DNA from: Dendrolimus kikuchii
Lineage: Eukaryota; Arthropoda; Insecta; Lepidoptera; Lasiocampidae
DNA: 64,000 bases
Assembly: GCA_019925095.2 (NCBI GenBank)
Contig: CM034390.1
Location: forward strand, 2,529,501 to 2,593,500
Reading direction: 5' to 3'
The notes beneath the pieces were generated by a model. It was not told the origin of the DNA. It made no database searches and worked only from the letters and a program-made list of their open reading frames with translations. This document shows, piece after piece, positions 21,229 to 32,204 of the stretch (position 1 is its first letter; the number at the start of each line of letters is the position of its first letter). Both the position numbers and the translations under genes were made by a program.

Positions 21229-21663
21229 TCTATATATATAAAAATCAATTGCTGTTCGTTAGTCTCGCTAAAACTCGAGAACGGCTGGATTGATTCGGCT
21301 AATTTTGGTTTTGAATTATTTGTGGAAGTCCAGGGAAGGTATAAAAGGTAAGAATAAATATGGAAAAATTGCTTGGCATCTAGTAAAAACAACAATTTCG
21401 CTTTCCCTTAGAAATTTTTCCTACCTGTCAAACATTGGATGTTCCTTCGGTCGTTTAGAAATAAATTAAATTTAAAAATCGTTCAGAAATCAAATTAAAT
21501 TTAAAAGTGAAGTTTTTTTTTCATTTTTTTTGTTTTCAACGTCAAACGTTTGATGTTCGTTCCGGTTAAGATTTGACCACAATTTTGGCTAAAGTTGAAA
21601 CATTCTGCAACTATCATTCAGCTATTTTATGTATTGATTCTGAGGCGGTATGAAGTTAGTTAC
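21229..21663 (+). mobile_element. Helitron lacking its 3' end (CAATTGCTGTTCG family)
   Basis: It starts TCTATATATATAAAAATCAA after an A and runs to GATTCTGAGGCGGTATGAAG, stopping before the CTAG end. Confidence 0.65.
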
Positions 21664-22108
21664 AGAAAGATTGTCTGAGCGTTCCCATGCACTGCATGTT
21701 GATTGCAACTGCTGACATAACAAACAGTACACAATTGGAAAAGGTGGCTTCCCAATTCGTTTAATATTAATTATAAAACTTATCTAAAGTGTACCTATTT
21801 TGTAAACAATGTAAAGAATAAAATCAAATTAATTACTTTTAATTAGAATCCAGGAACTATTTATTTTTAATGATAATGTCGGTTACATTGAGAACCTGTA
21901 TATTCATTTACATCATATTCAAATATACCGGACATAATATGCAATGCTTATAATCGTGCTTAGAATTCCTTATTAAGTTTCATCACTTTATATTCAAGTA
22001 AATATGATAGTTAGTATAGAGTAGAACCGGTAGTAGGCAATATGTAATAAGGCAAGTAGGCGATTATATTTTTGTAAATAGGAAATCACTTAGCAAACAA
22101 GACTAAGG
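21664..22108. other. Reductase intron, no feature recognised
   Basis: AT-rich with no supported feature. Confidence 0.4.
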
Positions 22109-22222
22109 CTTGTGTGCATAAACATGTAACGGACGGTTAAAATAAAATAATTGCTGTTTAGGCATATAGTTTTAGCAATTATTTTATTTTAACCATCCGT
22201 TATTGGTCTATGTACACCAGTC
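22109..22222. repeat. Long inverted repeat (hairpin)
   Basis: TAACGGACGGTTAAAATAAA...ATTGCT (22127-22155) and its inverted copy (22174-22202) form 29-bp arms with one mismatch around a 17-18 bp loop. Weaker pairing extends outward to about 46 bp per arm. It is a MITE or hairpin-RNA candidate. Confidence 0.7.
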
Positions 22223-22435
22223 TAAGTGGTCTATATATACCTATTAAAGCTCCTGTTTCCGCGAAAGATCGAAAGTGGGGTGCAAACGAAACAACTTTTC
22301 GTTGCTATTTACTGATCAATGATTTACAAAAACAAATATCATAAATCTTCATGATGTGAGATGTAACGTGGTTTTTTCGTAACTAGGCTAAATACCTTTG
22401 TGATTGAGTGAGCTAAGTCTAACTAAACTAAGGAG

Positions 22436-22895
22436 TCCTATCCCATCCCCTCTATGCCGTCTCCTACATCCAACCCCCTGTGTTCCGTCTACTATATCTC
22501 ATCCCTCTATTACATCCCCTCTATCCCATCCCTCTATCCCGTCCCCTACAGCCCCTCCCCACATCCTGTCCCCTATATCCTATCCCCTCCCCTACATCCC
22601 ATCCTCTCTGTCCCGTCTTCTATATCCCATACCTCTATTCCATTTCCTCTACCCCGTCCCCTACATCTCATCCCCTCTAATCCGTCCCCTATATCTCATC
22701 CCTTCTGTCCCGTACCCTATATCCCAGCCACTCTATGCGATCCCATCTACTTAATCTCCTCTATTACATTCCCTCTATCCCGTCCTCTACATTCCATCCC
22801 CTCTGTCCCGTTCCCTATATCTCATTCCTTTATTCCATCCCCTCTATTCCCCCCATCTATCCCGTCGTCTACATCTCATCCCCTCTGTCCCGTCA
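22436..22895. repeat. Polypyrimidine minisatellite
   Basis: About 460 bp of CCCATCCCCTCTATYCCRTC-like units, nearly all C and T on the plus strand. Open frames through it are artefacts of the lack of stop codons. Short related blocks lie at 26280-26345 and, inverted, near 1200-1290. Confidence 0.85.
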
Positions 22896-22986
22896 GCGCG
22901 TTGGCATCGTCACTGGTGTTGCAAATGTTCACAGGCAATGGTAGTAAACACTTTAGATCAGGTGGTGTTTTTGGTGTTGATGTTGG

Positions 22987-23305
22987 TGTTTTTATCCGTG
23001 CAGGAACGGAGAAAGAATACAATTTCCTGCGGCCGGGCGGCCTGTCGTAAGAGGCGACTTAACAACCCACAGCCAGGTGGTAGGGCATTTGCCCGACTGG
23101 ATGGCTACCACCCCTGGTTTAAAGTATGTCGCCATAACAACCTTCGAGTTGTGTTCCGGCATTAGTGACCAGGTTCCAGTCTTCCTTAAGAGAGAAGCAG
23201 CGCATTTGTATCAACTTTGGTGTTCAAATGCCCATAGGCGATGGTAACCGCTTTCCATCAAATGGACCGTCTGCCTGTCTGCTGATATCCTGCAATAAAA
23301 AAAAG
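22987..23305 (+). repeat. Family A repeat, full length (reference copy)
   Basis: It runs from TTTTTATCCGTGCAGGAACG through GGCCTGTCGTAAGAGGCGAC, CATTTGCCCGACTGGATGGC and GTAACCGCTTTCCATCAAAT to GATATCCTGCAATAAAAAAA. A further fragment of the family (CTGGTGTTGCAAATG) lies just left at 22912-22945. The unit is about 320 bp and ends in an A-run in this orientation. Its ends are imperfect inverted repeats, and it has no RNA polymerase III boxes that I can see, so SINE and MITE are both possible. Confidence 0.8.
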
Positions 23306-24107
23306 GTGGGCCGTCGCGCGTCGTTCTGTTCGCGCGCTTCCGGAATTTGAAAATAACGACGTTTGTCTACTCTAGAAGCCCGTATTGTGAGTTAGCTGCC
23401 ACGCTCTTCCAAAATTATTTACACTGGCCTCAAAAAAAAAATGGTCTATACTTGTGACCAGACCCATCTATTCTCATGTATTTCGATGCGCCGAATCCGA
23501 ATCTGGGGTTAGTTTGATACATACACCCTCAGAATTTTTAGGGAGTATGGACCAAAAGACCGAATCTAGAGTCAGTTTAGTCCATACACGGTTTTGTGGG
23601 TCGATGTTATTAATATAATTATAAATACCTATTCATTTACATTAAGCGTCAACAACAAAAACTATACAGGATGAGGACAGGTGACGTATTGGGATACGAA
23701 CTGGCCGCATACATATTTTAATCGCAGGACATACATTGCTAGTCTATTATAAACCCATACTAATTTAATGTGTAAATTTGAGAACCAGTTTAGCAGTTTT
23801 TAGGTTTATGTGTGCCTTTTTACATCCTCTGATATGAATAGACTATTATCATAAAACTTCGTATATCTATTTACGATAATGGAGTCAATCTATCTCAAAA
23901 ATTAATTTACAATATTAGTTTAATAAAATTTATTTGCTCTTTAAATTCATTATTATTTAAACGTAAAGATTAAAAATTAAAAATACATAGCTCAACCAAT
24001 CACAAGCAAGTTGTCGAAAATTTATTCTACTGATAAAAATAAATACAATAAATGACCTTCATTGTGAACAACACGTGGAGTGAATAATAAACGTTTGTAA
24101 TACTAAC
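23306..24107. other. Reductase intron 1, distal part
   Basis: Only a short CG-rich start (CGCGCGTCGTTCTGTTCGCG near 23310) stands out. No exon is seen. Confidence 0.4.
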
Positions 24108-24270
24108 CTGCCCATGTTCCGAACCTTTTAACCAAAGGCTGCACTTCTGCTGGCAAGAAAAACGGCATCAGATAAGAAGACATCAGCTCCAGAATACTCC
24201 AGAAGAAGTCCATCAGTCCAAAGAACAAGGTAACAGCTCCAATTGCCTCCAAAACGATCATAATGAACAT
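24108..24270 (-). CDS. HSDL1/HSD17B12-like short-chain reductase, first coding exon
   Basis: The ATG at 24268-24270 opens MFIMIVLEAIGAVTLFFGLM, a hydrophobic N-terminus that fits a membrane anchor, then a second hydrophobic stretch, then PLVKRFGTWA and the donor G|GTTAGT. It ends in phase 1 with a G that completes Val with the exon at 5607-5729 to give the conserved W-A-V-V-T-G-x-T-D-G-I-G-K. The family is anchored at the ER with the catalytic domain cytosolic. The gene is thus at least 22.9 kb long here, and 18.4 kb of it is this one intron. HSDL1 and HSD17B12 branches are hard to separate. TTGYWSH in the exon at 1390-1617 favours HSDL1. Confidence 0.85.
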
Positions 24271-24660
24271 AACGACAATTTTAAATTGAACTTTTAGTGA
24301 AAGATTTTAGTTTTAACACTGTGATAGTACAATTAAATATAAAATAATTAACAGACACGTCATTCCAGCAACACGGCGCATCGTACACTAAAGAAATTTT
24401 AATCTAAACGCTGTTTAAAATATAGCGTACTGAATCTATCACCTGAATGCAATACGCGATAGACGCTTGACCTAGTCGAGATGCAAACACTATTGACTTA
24501 GGGCTTTGTCTTCTAATTAAATATACTAGTGGTCGAAATTCGAGCATAATTAATTTAAATTATAAGTTTGAACATTAAGGTTCTGATATCAAAGACTGTA
24601 CTTCTATAATCACAGATTTCGCCAACGCTATACTGTTAATTTGCCTTTAACAGTAAACAA
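24271..24660. promoter_or_regulatory. Upstream region of the reductase gene
   Basis: This is the region expected to hold the 5' UTR and promoter of the minus-strand reductase. I see no clear TATA box or initiator. The placement is by position only. Confidence 0.3.
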
Positions 24661-24837
24661 AAGAGTAATGAAATGAAATGAAATATTTATTCTTGCATAA
24701 ATGTAGTTGTATGCAAGTGTTATTCTTAGAAATACATGGTTCAGTACATTTTACCAGTTCCACTGGTGTGCAAGTAAGCAGGATCTTAATAGTTGTTATT
24801 TAAATAGTTAGTTCCTATTTATTTTATTAAGTACCTT

Positions 24838-24968
24838 TTATGACAAGAGTTATGAATGTCAAAGAGGCAAGTGAGGTGTGTAAGAATAAGCCTAAATGGC
24901 ACTCTGTTGTTCGTGCCTACCCCGCAAGGGAACTGGCGTGAAGTTATGTATGTATGTATGTACCTTTT
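24838..24968 (+). mobile_element. RTE-like LINE 3' end, 5'-truncated
   Basis: It runs from ATGACAAGAGTTATGAATGT to GAACTGGCGTGAAGTTATG and a (TATG)n tail. Confidence 0.72.
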
Positions 24969-25269
24969 ATGTAACCTCGATTATATTTATTACCTTTATT
25001 TATTAATTATATAGATATCTGTTTTTGATTCAATTATTATTGTAATCTGTGTATGTCAATTATTTAATGTCTAATTTAAATATTATTATTAATTATGTAT
25101 TGATATTATGTTTCAAATTTGTCATTTAGGAATTCGTTTGTGGAAATAATATGATTTGTCTATTAATCATTGCTTTAGTCTTGTTTTAAATGTATTTAAT
25201 GGTAAAGATGGTAAAGAATGATGGAAAAATGGTAAAGAGTATATATACGTGTGTGTGTCAAATACATAG

Positions 25270-25395
25270 AATAGAATAGAAAATACTTTATTGTTCACCA
25301 AATAAACAATTACAGAATGAATAATTACAATAATTTAACGCCAAAAAAGGAGGCCTTATCGCTGAAAGCGATCTCTTCCAGGCAACCTGATTGAG
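25270..25395 (-). mobile_element. Jockey-type LINE 3' tail
   Basis: ACTTTATTGTTCACCAAATA (reversed poly(A) signal) and GGCCTTATCGCTGAAAGCGA, CTCTTCCAGGCAACC. The tail lies next to an AGAATAGAATAGAAA simple repeat. Confidence 0.6.
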
Positions 25396-25520
25396 AGGAT
25401 ACTTTTAACAACTGATGTCTAGGTATAATTAAATTACAAAGAAGTAATATAAAAAGGAAGAAGAGTACAATGTGGACACTAAACAGCTAAGGTAAGAAGA
25501 ATAGAAAAATATATATTTTA

Positions 25521-25943
25521 CTAGCTGACACTTTGTACCGCCTCAGAATCAATAAATGATAATTGCAGAATGTTTTAACTTTAGTAAAAAATGTGATCAA
25601 AACTTAACCACAACGAACACCAAACGTTTAACATTCAAAATCAATTTTGTTTTTAAAAACTTTACATTTAAATTTAATTTGATTTCTGGACGACTTTTAA
25701 ATTTAATTAATTTCTAAACGACGGGACGAACATCAGATATTTGACAGGTAGGAATAGTTTCTAAGGGAAAGCGAAATTGTTGTTTTTACTATATTCCAAG
25801 CATTTTTTTCATATTTACTCACCTTTTAAGCCTTCCTTGGACTTACAAAAATAATTCGAAACCAAAATTAGCTAAATCAGTCCAGCCGTTCTCGAGTTTC
25901 AGCGAGACTAACGAACAGCAATTGATTTTTATATGTATATAGA
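25521..25943 (-). mobile_element. Complete nonautonomous Helitron, 423 bp
   Basis: The reverse strand starts TCTATATACATATAAAAATC after an A and ends GGTACAAAGTGTCAGCTAG before a T. It is the same family as 58971-59334. Confidence 0.75.
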
Positions 25944-27849
25944 TTATAAACTAAGGTAATGGTTTTTGACAGAATTTTTAAATATGGTATATTTTTAAAA
26001 TACATGGTGTTGTGTGTAATGATTTTTACATTGATTTCTGTATTTTATATAGATAATTGTAAAAAAATATTAGCATTCTGCACTCATTCTCTATATAAAT
26101 TATAAGTGTGCGAAATTTCAATACGCCTCCGTCCGCGCAATTTTCGTAAAAAGCGGTACAAAGCCATACTGAAATCATTATCTTGGTCGGTGAGGTACCA
26201 CACTTTAACAGAATAAAAGAAAAAGACAGAAAGCCTTGAGCTAATTGTGTTTTGTGCGATGAGTGACTGTTTTCCAATCACATATCCCATCCCCTCCATC
26301 ATATTCCTTCTGTGTGATCCCTCTATTTCATCCCCATGTCCTATTCTTTTTGAAGTAAAACTTCTATATAAACGGGGGGTCTTAGGATTTTCCTGTCACG
26401 AAAAAGCGTTACGGCCGCGTGGAGGAGCAGCATAAATTTAGACTAGACGTGGTGAGAATTTTAGAGTAGACTATGGATGCGTTTTTGGGTTCCGGATCGA
26501 ATTCAGTTTTTTTGTTTGATAAAATAAAATATGTTTAAATAAAAAATGGATTCATTAAAATGTACCTAACCAAATCATAATTTGCAGTAAACCTCCGAAA
26601 AATTGTCATGTGTGCTGGGACACATAGTAGAAGTGAAACTTCAACGGACAAGTGGAAAAGCGAATGGCAACGGATAAAAACGAATCGCAACAAAAATTGG
26701 CAAAAATGTCATCCTTATGAAATCTTTGTGTCAAAAAACTACTGGACCTACTTACTTATATGGATTATATGAATAAAAATATCCTTCGAATCATCGTTGA
26801 GATACGAGCTAGGTACTTTCGATTCAATATTCTTAAAGTACCGTAGTCAAGTGAGACAAACAGTTCAGACATTCGTCACTTCTATAGAATCTTTCGCTGT
26901 GCGTCAATTAACACACACTTGGCTGTTTTGTTCCTTTGCAGCTGAACGGTTTAACGTGCCGCCCACAATTGTTTTGTGAGCGTTGCTGCAAAAAGCTACG
27001 AGTTGTTATTAAGTTGTATCCAAACTATTCCAAACACTACTACTGCAATAATAAATCTCCGAGACTGTAATATGTATTTTTTCGAAGAGCACTAGCATCC
27101 CAACAACTAGGTACTGCCAGTATCTACCACTACCAACAATTACTGATGTAAACTGTACAGTAATAAACAATGAATTCATTATGCAAATCCATACTCCTGT
27201 ACTTAATCTACCTAGTACCTATATTGTTATGTTCCTCTTAGGTAGTGATGGAGGCGATGGAGCTATATGTAAGAGTTCTCCGTTAAAAATGGAAGGAGCT
27301 CCGGGCCAAACAAGATTTATGTGTACCTGTTAGGACGATATATCCATTTTAAATTAACAACAAAAAAAACTTAGAAATTTAACACTATTATAAACATATT
27401 TACAAGTAAAAGATGTAGTCCAGACCGCTCTCGGTGGGAAGTGTTCCCAAAATGCTGTATGTATGTAACTAGATAATATATTTCTTTTATTTGTATGGAA
27501 AAAAAAAACAACAAAACAATTGGATTAAACAGCATAATTGTCACTTAAATGATACTTTGTCTTCTACGTCTTGCTAATATGTTACATCAGGCGCATTAAT
27601 TTAATAACTCGATAGAATTCGATGAGGTATTCCGTTCAGACGAAACATATTTATGTTTATATTTGTCAAGGTATGTGATCTTCTTAGAAATTAGATACCC
27701 AGAAGATATAAGAAGAAATATAATTACCATAAATAGCATACATATTCAATTAGTAGCTGAGGGCCATTCAAATTTTGTCGACCCTACCAATCTCTACAAT
27801 TCGATAGCCTAGTTCACAATTATATTGAGGGAATGGTGTGTGGTATATG
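25944..27849. other. Intergenic stretch, little recognised
   Basis: It holds a short polypyrimidine block (26280-26345), a repeat shared with 5413-5476 (about 26607-26670), and otherwise AT-rich DNA. Open frames at 26026-26302 on the reverse strand have no recognisable motif. Confidence 0.4.
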
Positions 27850-28172
27850 GCTGGTTGTCCGTTGTATTCGTTGAGCGGTGTATGGGTTAATAAAAGATAA
27901 CTTTCGTCGTACACTTTTAATTACACACTCATGTTGTTTACAAATCAGAAGGATTTAGGTGAGAGCAAGCGTGAGAACTGACTTTTATACACGAGCACGA
28001 GTGAAGTGTGCCCGCGTTGAAGGCGTGTGCCCGCGCTGAAGGCGTGTGTCGGACTGTGTCCCGAACTATCGTTCGGTTTTTTTCCTAGTGTTTTCGCGCC
28101 AAGAGAATCGGCGGGAACGCGTGAGCCCGCACTGTCATATAACGGCGCGCTGTTTTGCATTCTACACAGATT
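27850..28172 (-). mobile_element. Putative solo LTR
   Basis: On the reverse strand it begins TGTAGAATGCAAAACAGCGC, has TATAAAAGTCAGTTCTCACG (TATA box close to a TCAGT initiator), and an AT-rich end with TTATTAACCC. Two direct copies of GAAGGCGTGTGCCCGCG-like sequence lie in it. The base composition shifts sharply at its borders. I could not find a target duplication, so the ends are approximate. Confidence 0.35.
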
Positions 28173-28299
28173 AATATTAGCTTCGCGCTTACGTGCTTAC
28201 TTATAATGTTGCCATTAATGTCGTCACAACTAGTTAAATATTAGATGCAAAATTTTATTGAAATTCTAAAAAATGTAATAGCTACACGCGTATACAAGG

Positions 28300-28480
28300 T
28301 TTTTTCCAAGAGTTTAGACGCACGCCGTTCTTTAATAAGGGTTATGCTCGATAGCCCTGGGATCCGATCCACTCATCAGATCCTGACTTGGTGACTATGG
28401 GACTACATCGGTAGTATACACTTACGAGTAAAGAAAACAATATGACCTCGTCCTTTTTGAAGTCCGTTAAACACTAATTA
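28300..28480. repeat. Interspersed repeat fragment
   Basis: The block with GGGATCCGATCCACTCATCA, GATCCTGACTTGGTGACTAT and CGTCCTTTTTGAAGTCCGTT is of a type repeated in moth genomes by my recollection. There is only one copy in this window, so the call rests on that. Confidence 0.3.
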
Positions 28481-28716
28481 ACATCGTGTTAACGCAATTA
28501 ATTTATTTTACAATGTTGCTGTAAAATGTTTTCCTTTGCAACCTAAATATCATAATGCGTTTCGGATTAACAATTAAGACAATGTAATGAACTGCGTAAG
28601 CTAACTTTGTTGCTTCATATTGTATCACTTACTTTTGACATCGTTGCCAAAATTATAAAGGCATGGACGCCCAGGTTGTGACAACTATGAAGTATAATTA
28701 TAGCTGATGAAATTGT

Positions 28717-29010
28717 ATACATATAAATCAATTGCTGTTCGTTAGTCTCGCTAAAACTTGAGAACGGCTGGACGATTTGGCTAATTTTGGTTTCGAATTA
28801 TTTGTGTAAGTCCAGGGAAGGTTTAAAAGGTGAGTAAATGAAAAAAATGCTTAGAATATAGTAAAAATGACAATTTCGCTTTCTCTTAAAAACTATTCCT
28901 ATCTGTCAAACATTTGATGTTCGTCCCGTCGTTTAGAAATCAATTAAATTTAAAAGTGATTTTTTTGGTTTTGAATGTCAAACGTTTGATGTTTGTCCCG
29001 TCGGCCAGAA
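28717..29010 (+). mobile_element. Helitron fragment (CAATTGCTGTTCG family)
   Basis: ATATAAATCAATTGCTGTTC to GTCAAACGTTTGATGTTTGT, lacking a clean TC start and the CTAG end. Confidence 0.55.
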
Positions 29011-29049
29011 ATGTTTACTTTTTGTTTAAAATTTGTGACTAGAAAACAG

Positions 29050-29409
29050 CCCATTGTTTTATTGTACTCTATTATGGCAGTTTGCGGCCGGGTCATTAGC
29101 CAGATGTGGCGGATTAAGTCGACTTAAATACGGGGACATGGCATTTGTGCAGTATAAAACGATGACCTGATGGAAAGGGAGGCAGTCGAGCGATAACCAC
29201 AAGCGAAGCGAGACGTGTGTACTACAATCGGCAATCGAATATGTGACGGACTTTGCGTGTTTTATTGAATTACGACCTTCTGCATTACGTTTGGATTTGT
29301 TGTGTTCGGTTATATGTATTTTTACCTGTGTTATACGTGTTCGTATAGTTTTAATAAATTCTATAGTAATTCTAACGGCATTTTAATTCGAGTCCCACAC
29401 TCGTAACAT
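29050..29409 (+). mobile_element. Putative LTR
   Basis: It contains TGCAGTATAAAACGATGACC (TATA box), a likely transcription start about 25-30 bp on (GGCAGTCGAGCG), TTTTAATAAATTC (poly(A) signal) and an end ATTCGAGTCCCACACTCGTA then ACA. The following TTATCATGGTAGAAAGGAT could be a leader. No internal retroelement genes follow, so it is solo or truncated. Confidence 0.4.
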
Positions 29410-29539
29410 TATCATGGTAGAAAGGATAAGTTGCGGTAGTTTGGTGGTTACGTACTCGCTCCACATTCCCATGGGTGGAAAACGGAAAATCTTTCACACC
29501 GAGTTGGCCGATGTGTGCAACTCGCCAATACGTCTAACG

Positions 29540-29629
29540 GTGCTACCATCCGTCCTCTTGATATCGGAAGACCCGAGCCCAGCAGTGCTACCATCCGTCC
29601 TCTTGATATCGGAAGACCCGAGCCCAGCA
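29540..29629. repeat. Exact 45-bp tandem duplication
   Basis: The unit GTGCTACCATCCGTCCTCTT...GAGCCCAGCA is present twice with no difference (29540-29584 and 29585-29629). Because 45 is a multiple of three it keeps any reading frame. It is probably a recent slippage or unequal exchange. Confidence 0.88.
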
Positions 29630-29769
29630 GTGGGACTTTTATAGATTGCTATTTCTATTATCTACCTAACTTCTGTAAAACATTACATTCCTTCTTAGCA
29701 ATAACATAACCTGATATTATTCACGACAAAAAAGGTTTTATTTTATTGTAGTTTTAATTCGAATAATTT

Positions 29770-30316
29770 ATAGTACATTATGGTACTAGTGTGTAACATT
29801 GGTGATTACCGCCGAGGCACCATTGAGACTCGAGCCGTAGGCGAGGGTCTTAAGAGAGCCGAGGACGGTAATCATCAATACACACGTGTATCATACGACG
29901 TTTTTCAACACACTTGTGAATAAAATAACAACAAAAACTCATTTTATTTAGTAGATAAAAAAAGTTATATATGAGTGAAAGTTTTATTTATTAAACACGT
30001 ACGAGTTAAAATTATCTATTTAAATAAGAAGTTGCATGAAATGAGCAAGCAATAGGAACATTAATTTATTTGTTCTATAGAACACGATCTTTTTTTTTGA
30101 ATAAAAATTTTTATGAACAAAGCAACTCAACTCACTAGTGAGTTATAATTTTTTTTTAATTTTTTATTGGTTGAGTTGCCAATAAAATTTTACAAAAAAT
30201 CTATAACTCACTAGTGAGTTATAATGTTTTTTAGTCACAGTTTGATTATGGGTGTCATTCTGTGCCTAATTGCGGTGACCATAGAGCCACTTTATGAGCA
30301 AGTGTGTTGAAAAATA
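29770..30316. repeat. Long interspersed repeat family D, copy 1
   Basis: About 545 bp, nearly identical to 37845-38346, from GGTACTAGTGTGTAACATTG to AGCAAGTGTGTTGAAAAAT. It contains nested inverted repeats: GTGATTACCGCCGAGG with GAGGACGGTAATCATC, TTTTCAACACACTTG with CAAGTGTGTTGAAAAA, and two copies of CTCACTAGTGAGTTATAA. Copy 2 lacks one of those two. It has no coding capacity. Confidence 0.75.
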
Positions 30317-30376
30317 TATTATCTGTCATATTAGAGAAAAGTAATTCACAATAATACACTATAATACAGAAAACCT

Positions 30377-30382
30377 TTATTT
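30377..30382 (-). terminator. Poly(A) signal of the small membrane protein gene
   Basis: AATAAA on the reverse strand, about 110 nt after the stop at 30491-30493. Confidence 0.5.
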
Positions 30383-30490
30383 TTTAATTAATACAAATAT
30401 TCATTCCATCTCCAACAGTTATTCACAACAATTATGAACAAGGGGATTAAATATATAGTTATCTTAAGATATAACTACAAACTATGGTCG

Positions 30491-30603
30491 TCAGACAATT
30501 TCGCTGATACTCTGGATCTTCCTGTCAGCTGCAGTGTTCGCTGATGGCTCCTCTTTTAACTCTTTGATGCCTTGAATTTTATTCTTCATTATTTCATATG
30601 GTG
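30491..30603 (-). CDS. Small single-pass membrane protein, exon 2 (C-terminus)
   Basis: The exon begins with two bases completing a Thr codon, then PYEIMKNKIQGIKELKEEPS, ANTAADRKIQSISEIV and a TGA stop. The acceptor is TTAATTTCGTTTCAG, a good tract. The start phase (1) matches the donor of the exon at 35460-35580. The tail is charged and rich in Lys and Glu, likely helical, and would sit on one side of the membrane. A poly(A) signal follows at 30377-30382. I do not recognise the protein. An extra exon in the 4.9-kb intron cannot be ruled out. Confidence 0.6.
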
Positions 30604-30689
30604 CTGAAACGAAATTAATCTAATATTAGTTATGTAAAGAACGTATTTATAAAACTAAAATATTATAAACTAATACAATAATAAGCTTT

Positions 30690-31140
30690 TTTAATACAGG
30701 CTTTTGAGATCCTGGATATCATGTAGCAGCAGAGTGCTAGCCAAGACAAGTAAAACGAGCCCAAACACGACGGGTCTATCTTTTTTAGTACAGGAGTTCC
30801 TATGGCCACCTTCCGACGCCATCATCAGATCTCCATGGTACCATATTATTGCATTGTCACGCGATATACATATGCTTGCAAAATTTCAGCTCAATCGGAA
30901 ACCGGGAAGTTGGTCAAATTTAATTTTCAAGATTCCACCTGCTTAGGAGCTAAGTTAGACAAACAATTCAAATCAAAAATACACTTTTCTCGCCTTTTTT
31001 TGGAAAAGTTGTTTATCAAATCAGCCATAGCTGAAGACGATTTCAGTTTTTCTAGATTTTCTACCTCTATAGACAATAATGACAAGTCTGATAGCCGTTT
31101 TTGTTGGCCAAGCAGTCATTCTCAAGAATGGTATTAATCT
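30690..31140. repeat. Interspersed repeat fragment in the intron
   Basis: It contains CAAAATTTCAGCTCAATCGG, AAACCGGGAAGTTGGTCAAA, a motif of common lepidopteran repeats of the type with GACCGATTT blocks elsewhere in the window. The open frames across it have no known motif. Confidence 0.35.
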
Positions 31141-31199
31141 ATAAAAGATTGTGGATGCCGTTTTAGGAATTTTTACTTACACACTTTCTTGGCCCCTGT

Positions 31200-31283
31200 A
31201 GCCATTGATACGGCTGATACAGTAACCGCTTTTCATCACAGTTGCTCCATCAGCCTGTCTGCGGTTCTTCAGCAAAAATAAAG
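31200..31283 (+). repeat. Diverged family A fragment
   Basis: GTAACCGCTTTTCATCACAG, CAGCCTGTCTGCGGTTCTTC and AGCAAAAATAAA resemble the family A 3' third. Confidence 0.45.
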
Positions 31284-31295
31284 AAGTCTCGAATA

Positions 31296-32020
31296 TCTAT
31301 ACATATAATAGAACTGTTGAGGTCGTATTTGTGTACAACGAAAAACCCGGTCCCGGCCGAAGGGGAAGGCCCAAGAAATGTTGGCTTGACGTTGTGAAGG
31401 ATGACATGCGTACCAATGGTCTCAAAACGGGGGATGCAGAAGACCGCGCGAAGTAGAGTAGAAAAAGTAGGAAAGCGGACCCTGGGCGTCGGAGTGAACG
31501 CTCCGAACGCAACCGGGATTTAACGCTCGGGTGATGATGATAATGATGATGATGAAAAACATGCTAAAAACCGAGTCAGGGGGATGTAAGAAGTGAAATA
31601 GAACTAATTAAGATTTATTTCAAATTTTTGTTTCTCTATTTGTACGGGCTAATCTCCGAAACGACTGGACCGATCTAAATGAAATTTTGTACGGTGGTAG
31701 CTTATATCCCTGGTCAGCATATAGGATACTTTTGATCCCGAAAAATTAAAGAGTTCCCGTGGGATAGTTAAAAAAACTTTAATTACTTAAACAGCTTATT
31801 ATACGACTTATGCAACTAATTAAATATTGGTATTGCCTGTATCATAATACAATAAAACAATTTATACATTAAAAACCAATTTATAGCGAAAAAGTAAAAC
31901 CTTACAAAAACAGTATCTAGCATATCGTATTTCATCATCATGATATTAAATAAATTAAATGGCGCTGATAGTGTACTACGTCGCGATCGTCACGCGGACG
32001 AAGTCGCGGGCATCAGCTAG
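31296..32020 (+). mobile_element. Complete Helitron carrying a retroelement fragment, 725 bp
   Basis: It starts TCTATACATATAATAGAACT after an A and ends CGGACGAAGTCGCGGGCATC, then AGCTAG before a T. The inverted shorter copy at 50132-50472 shares both ends and the CTAAAAACCGAGTCAGGGGG block but lacks the segment at about 31327-31553. The extra segment reads KCWLDVVKDDMRTNGLKTGD and ends in (GATGAT)n, which is the 3' end of a LINE, so it was inserted into or picked up by this Helitron. Confidence 0.75.
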
Positions 32021-32204
32021 TACTTTCATATGCATTTAGCAAAAAACTGTTATATTGACATTACAAACAGACACTTCAATTTTATTTAGCTGTACGTATA
32101 GAATTTTACGTTTTATAATTTAATCTCCAAACCTATGATTTTTTAGTTATTTCTTTGTTTTATAAAGTGTGCTAAATATAGTTTTGGCTACAGAACTTTT
32201 TTTT

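Noticed and set aside
22404..23050. Overlapping Pro/Ser-rich open frames up to 198 codons
   Set aside because: They come from the polypyrimidine minisatellite, which cannot form stop codons. There is no start context or splice support.
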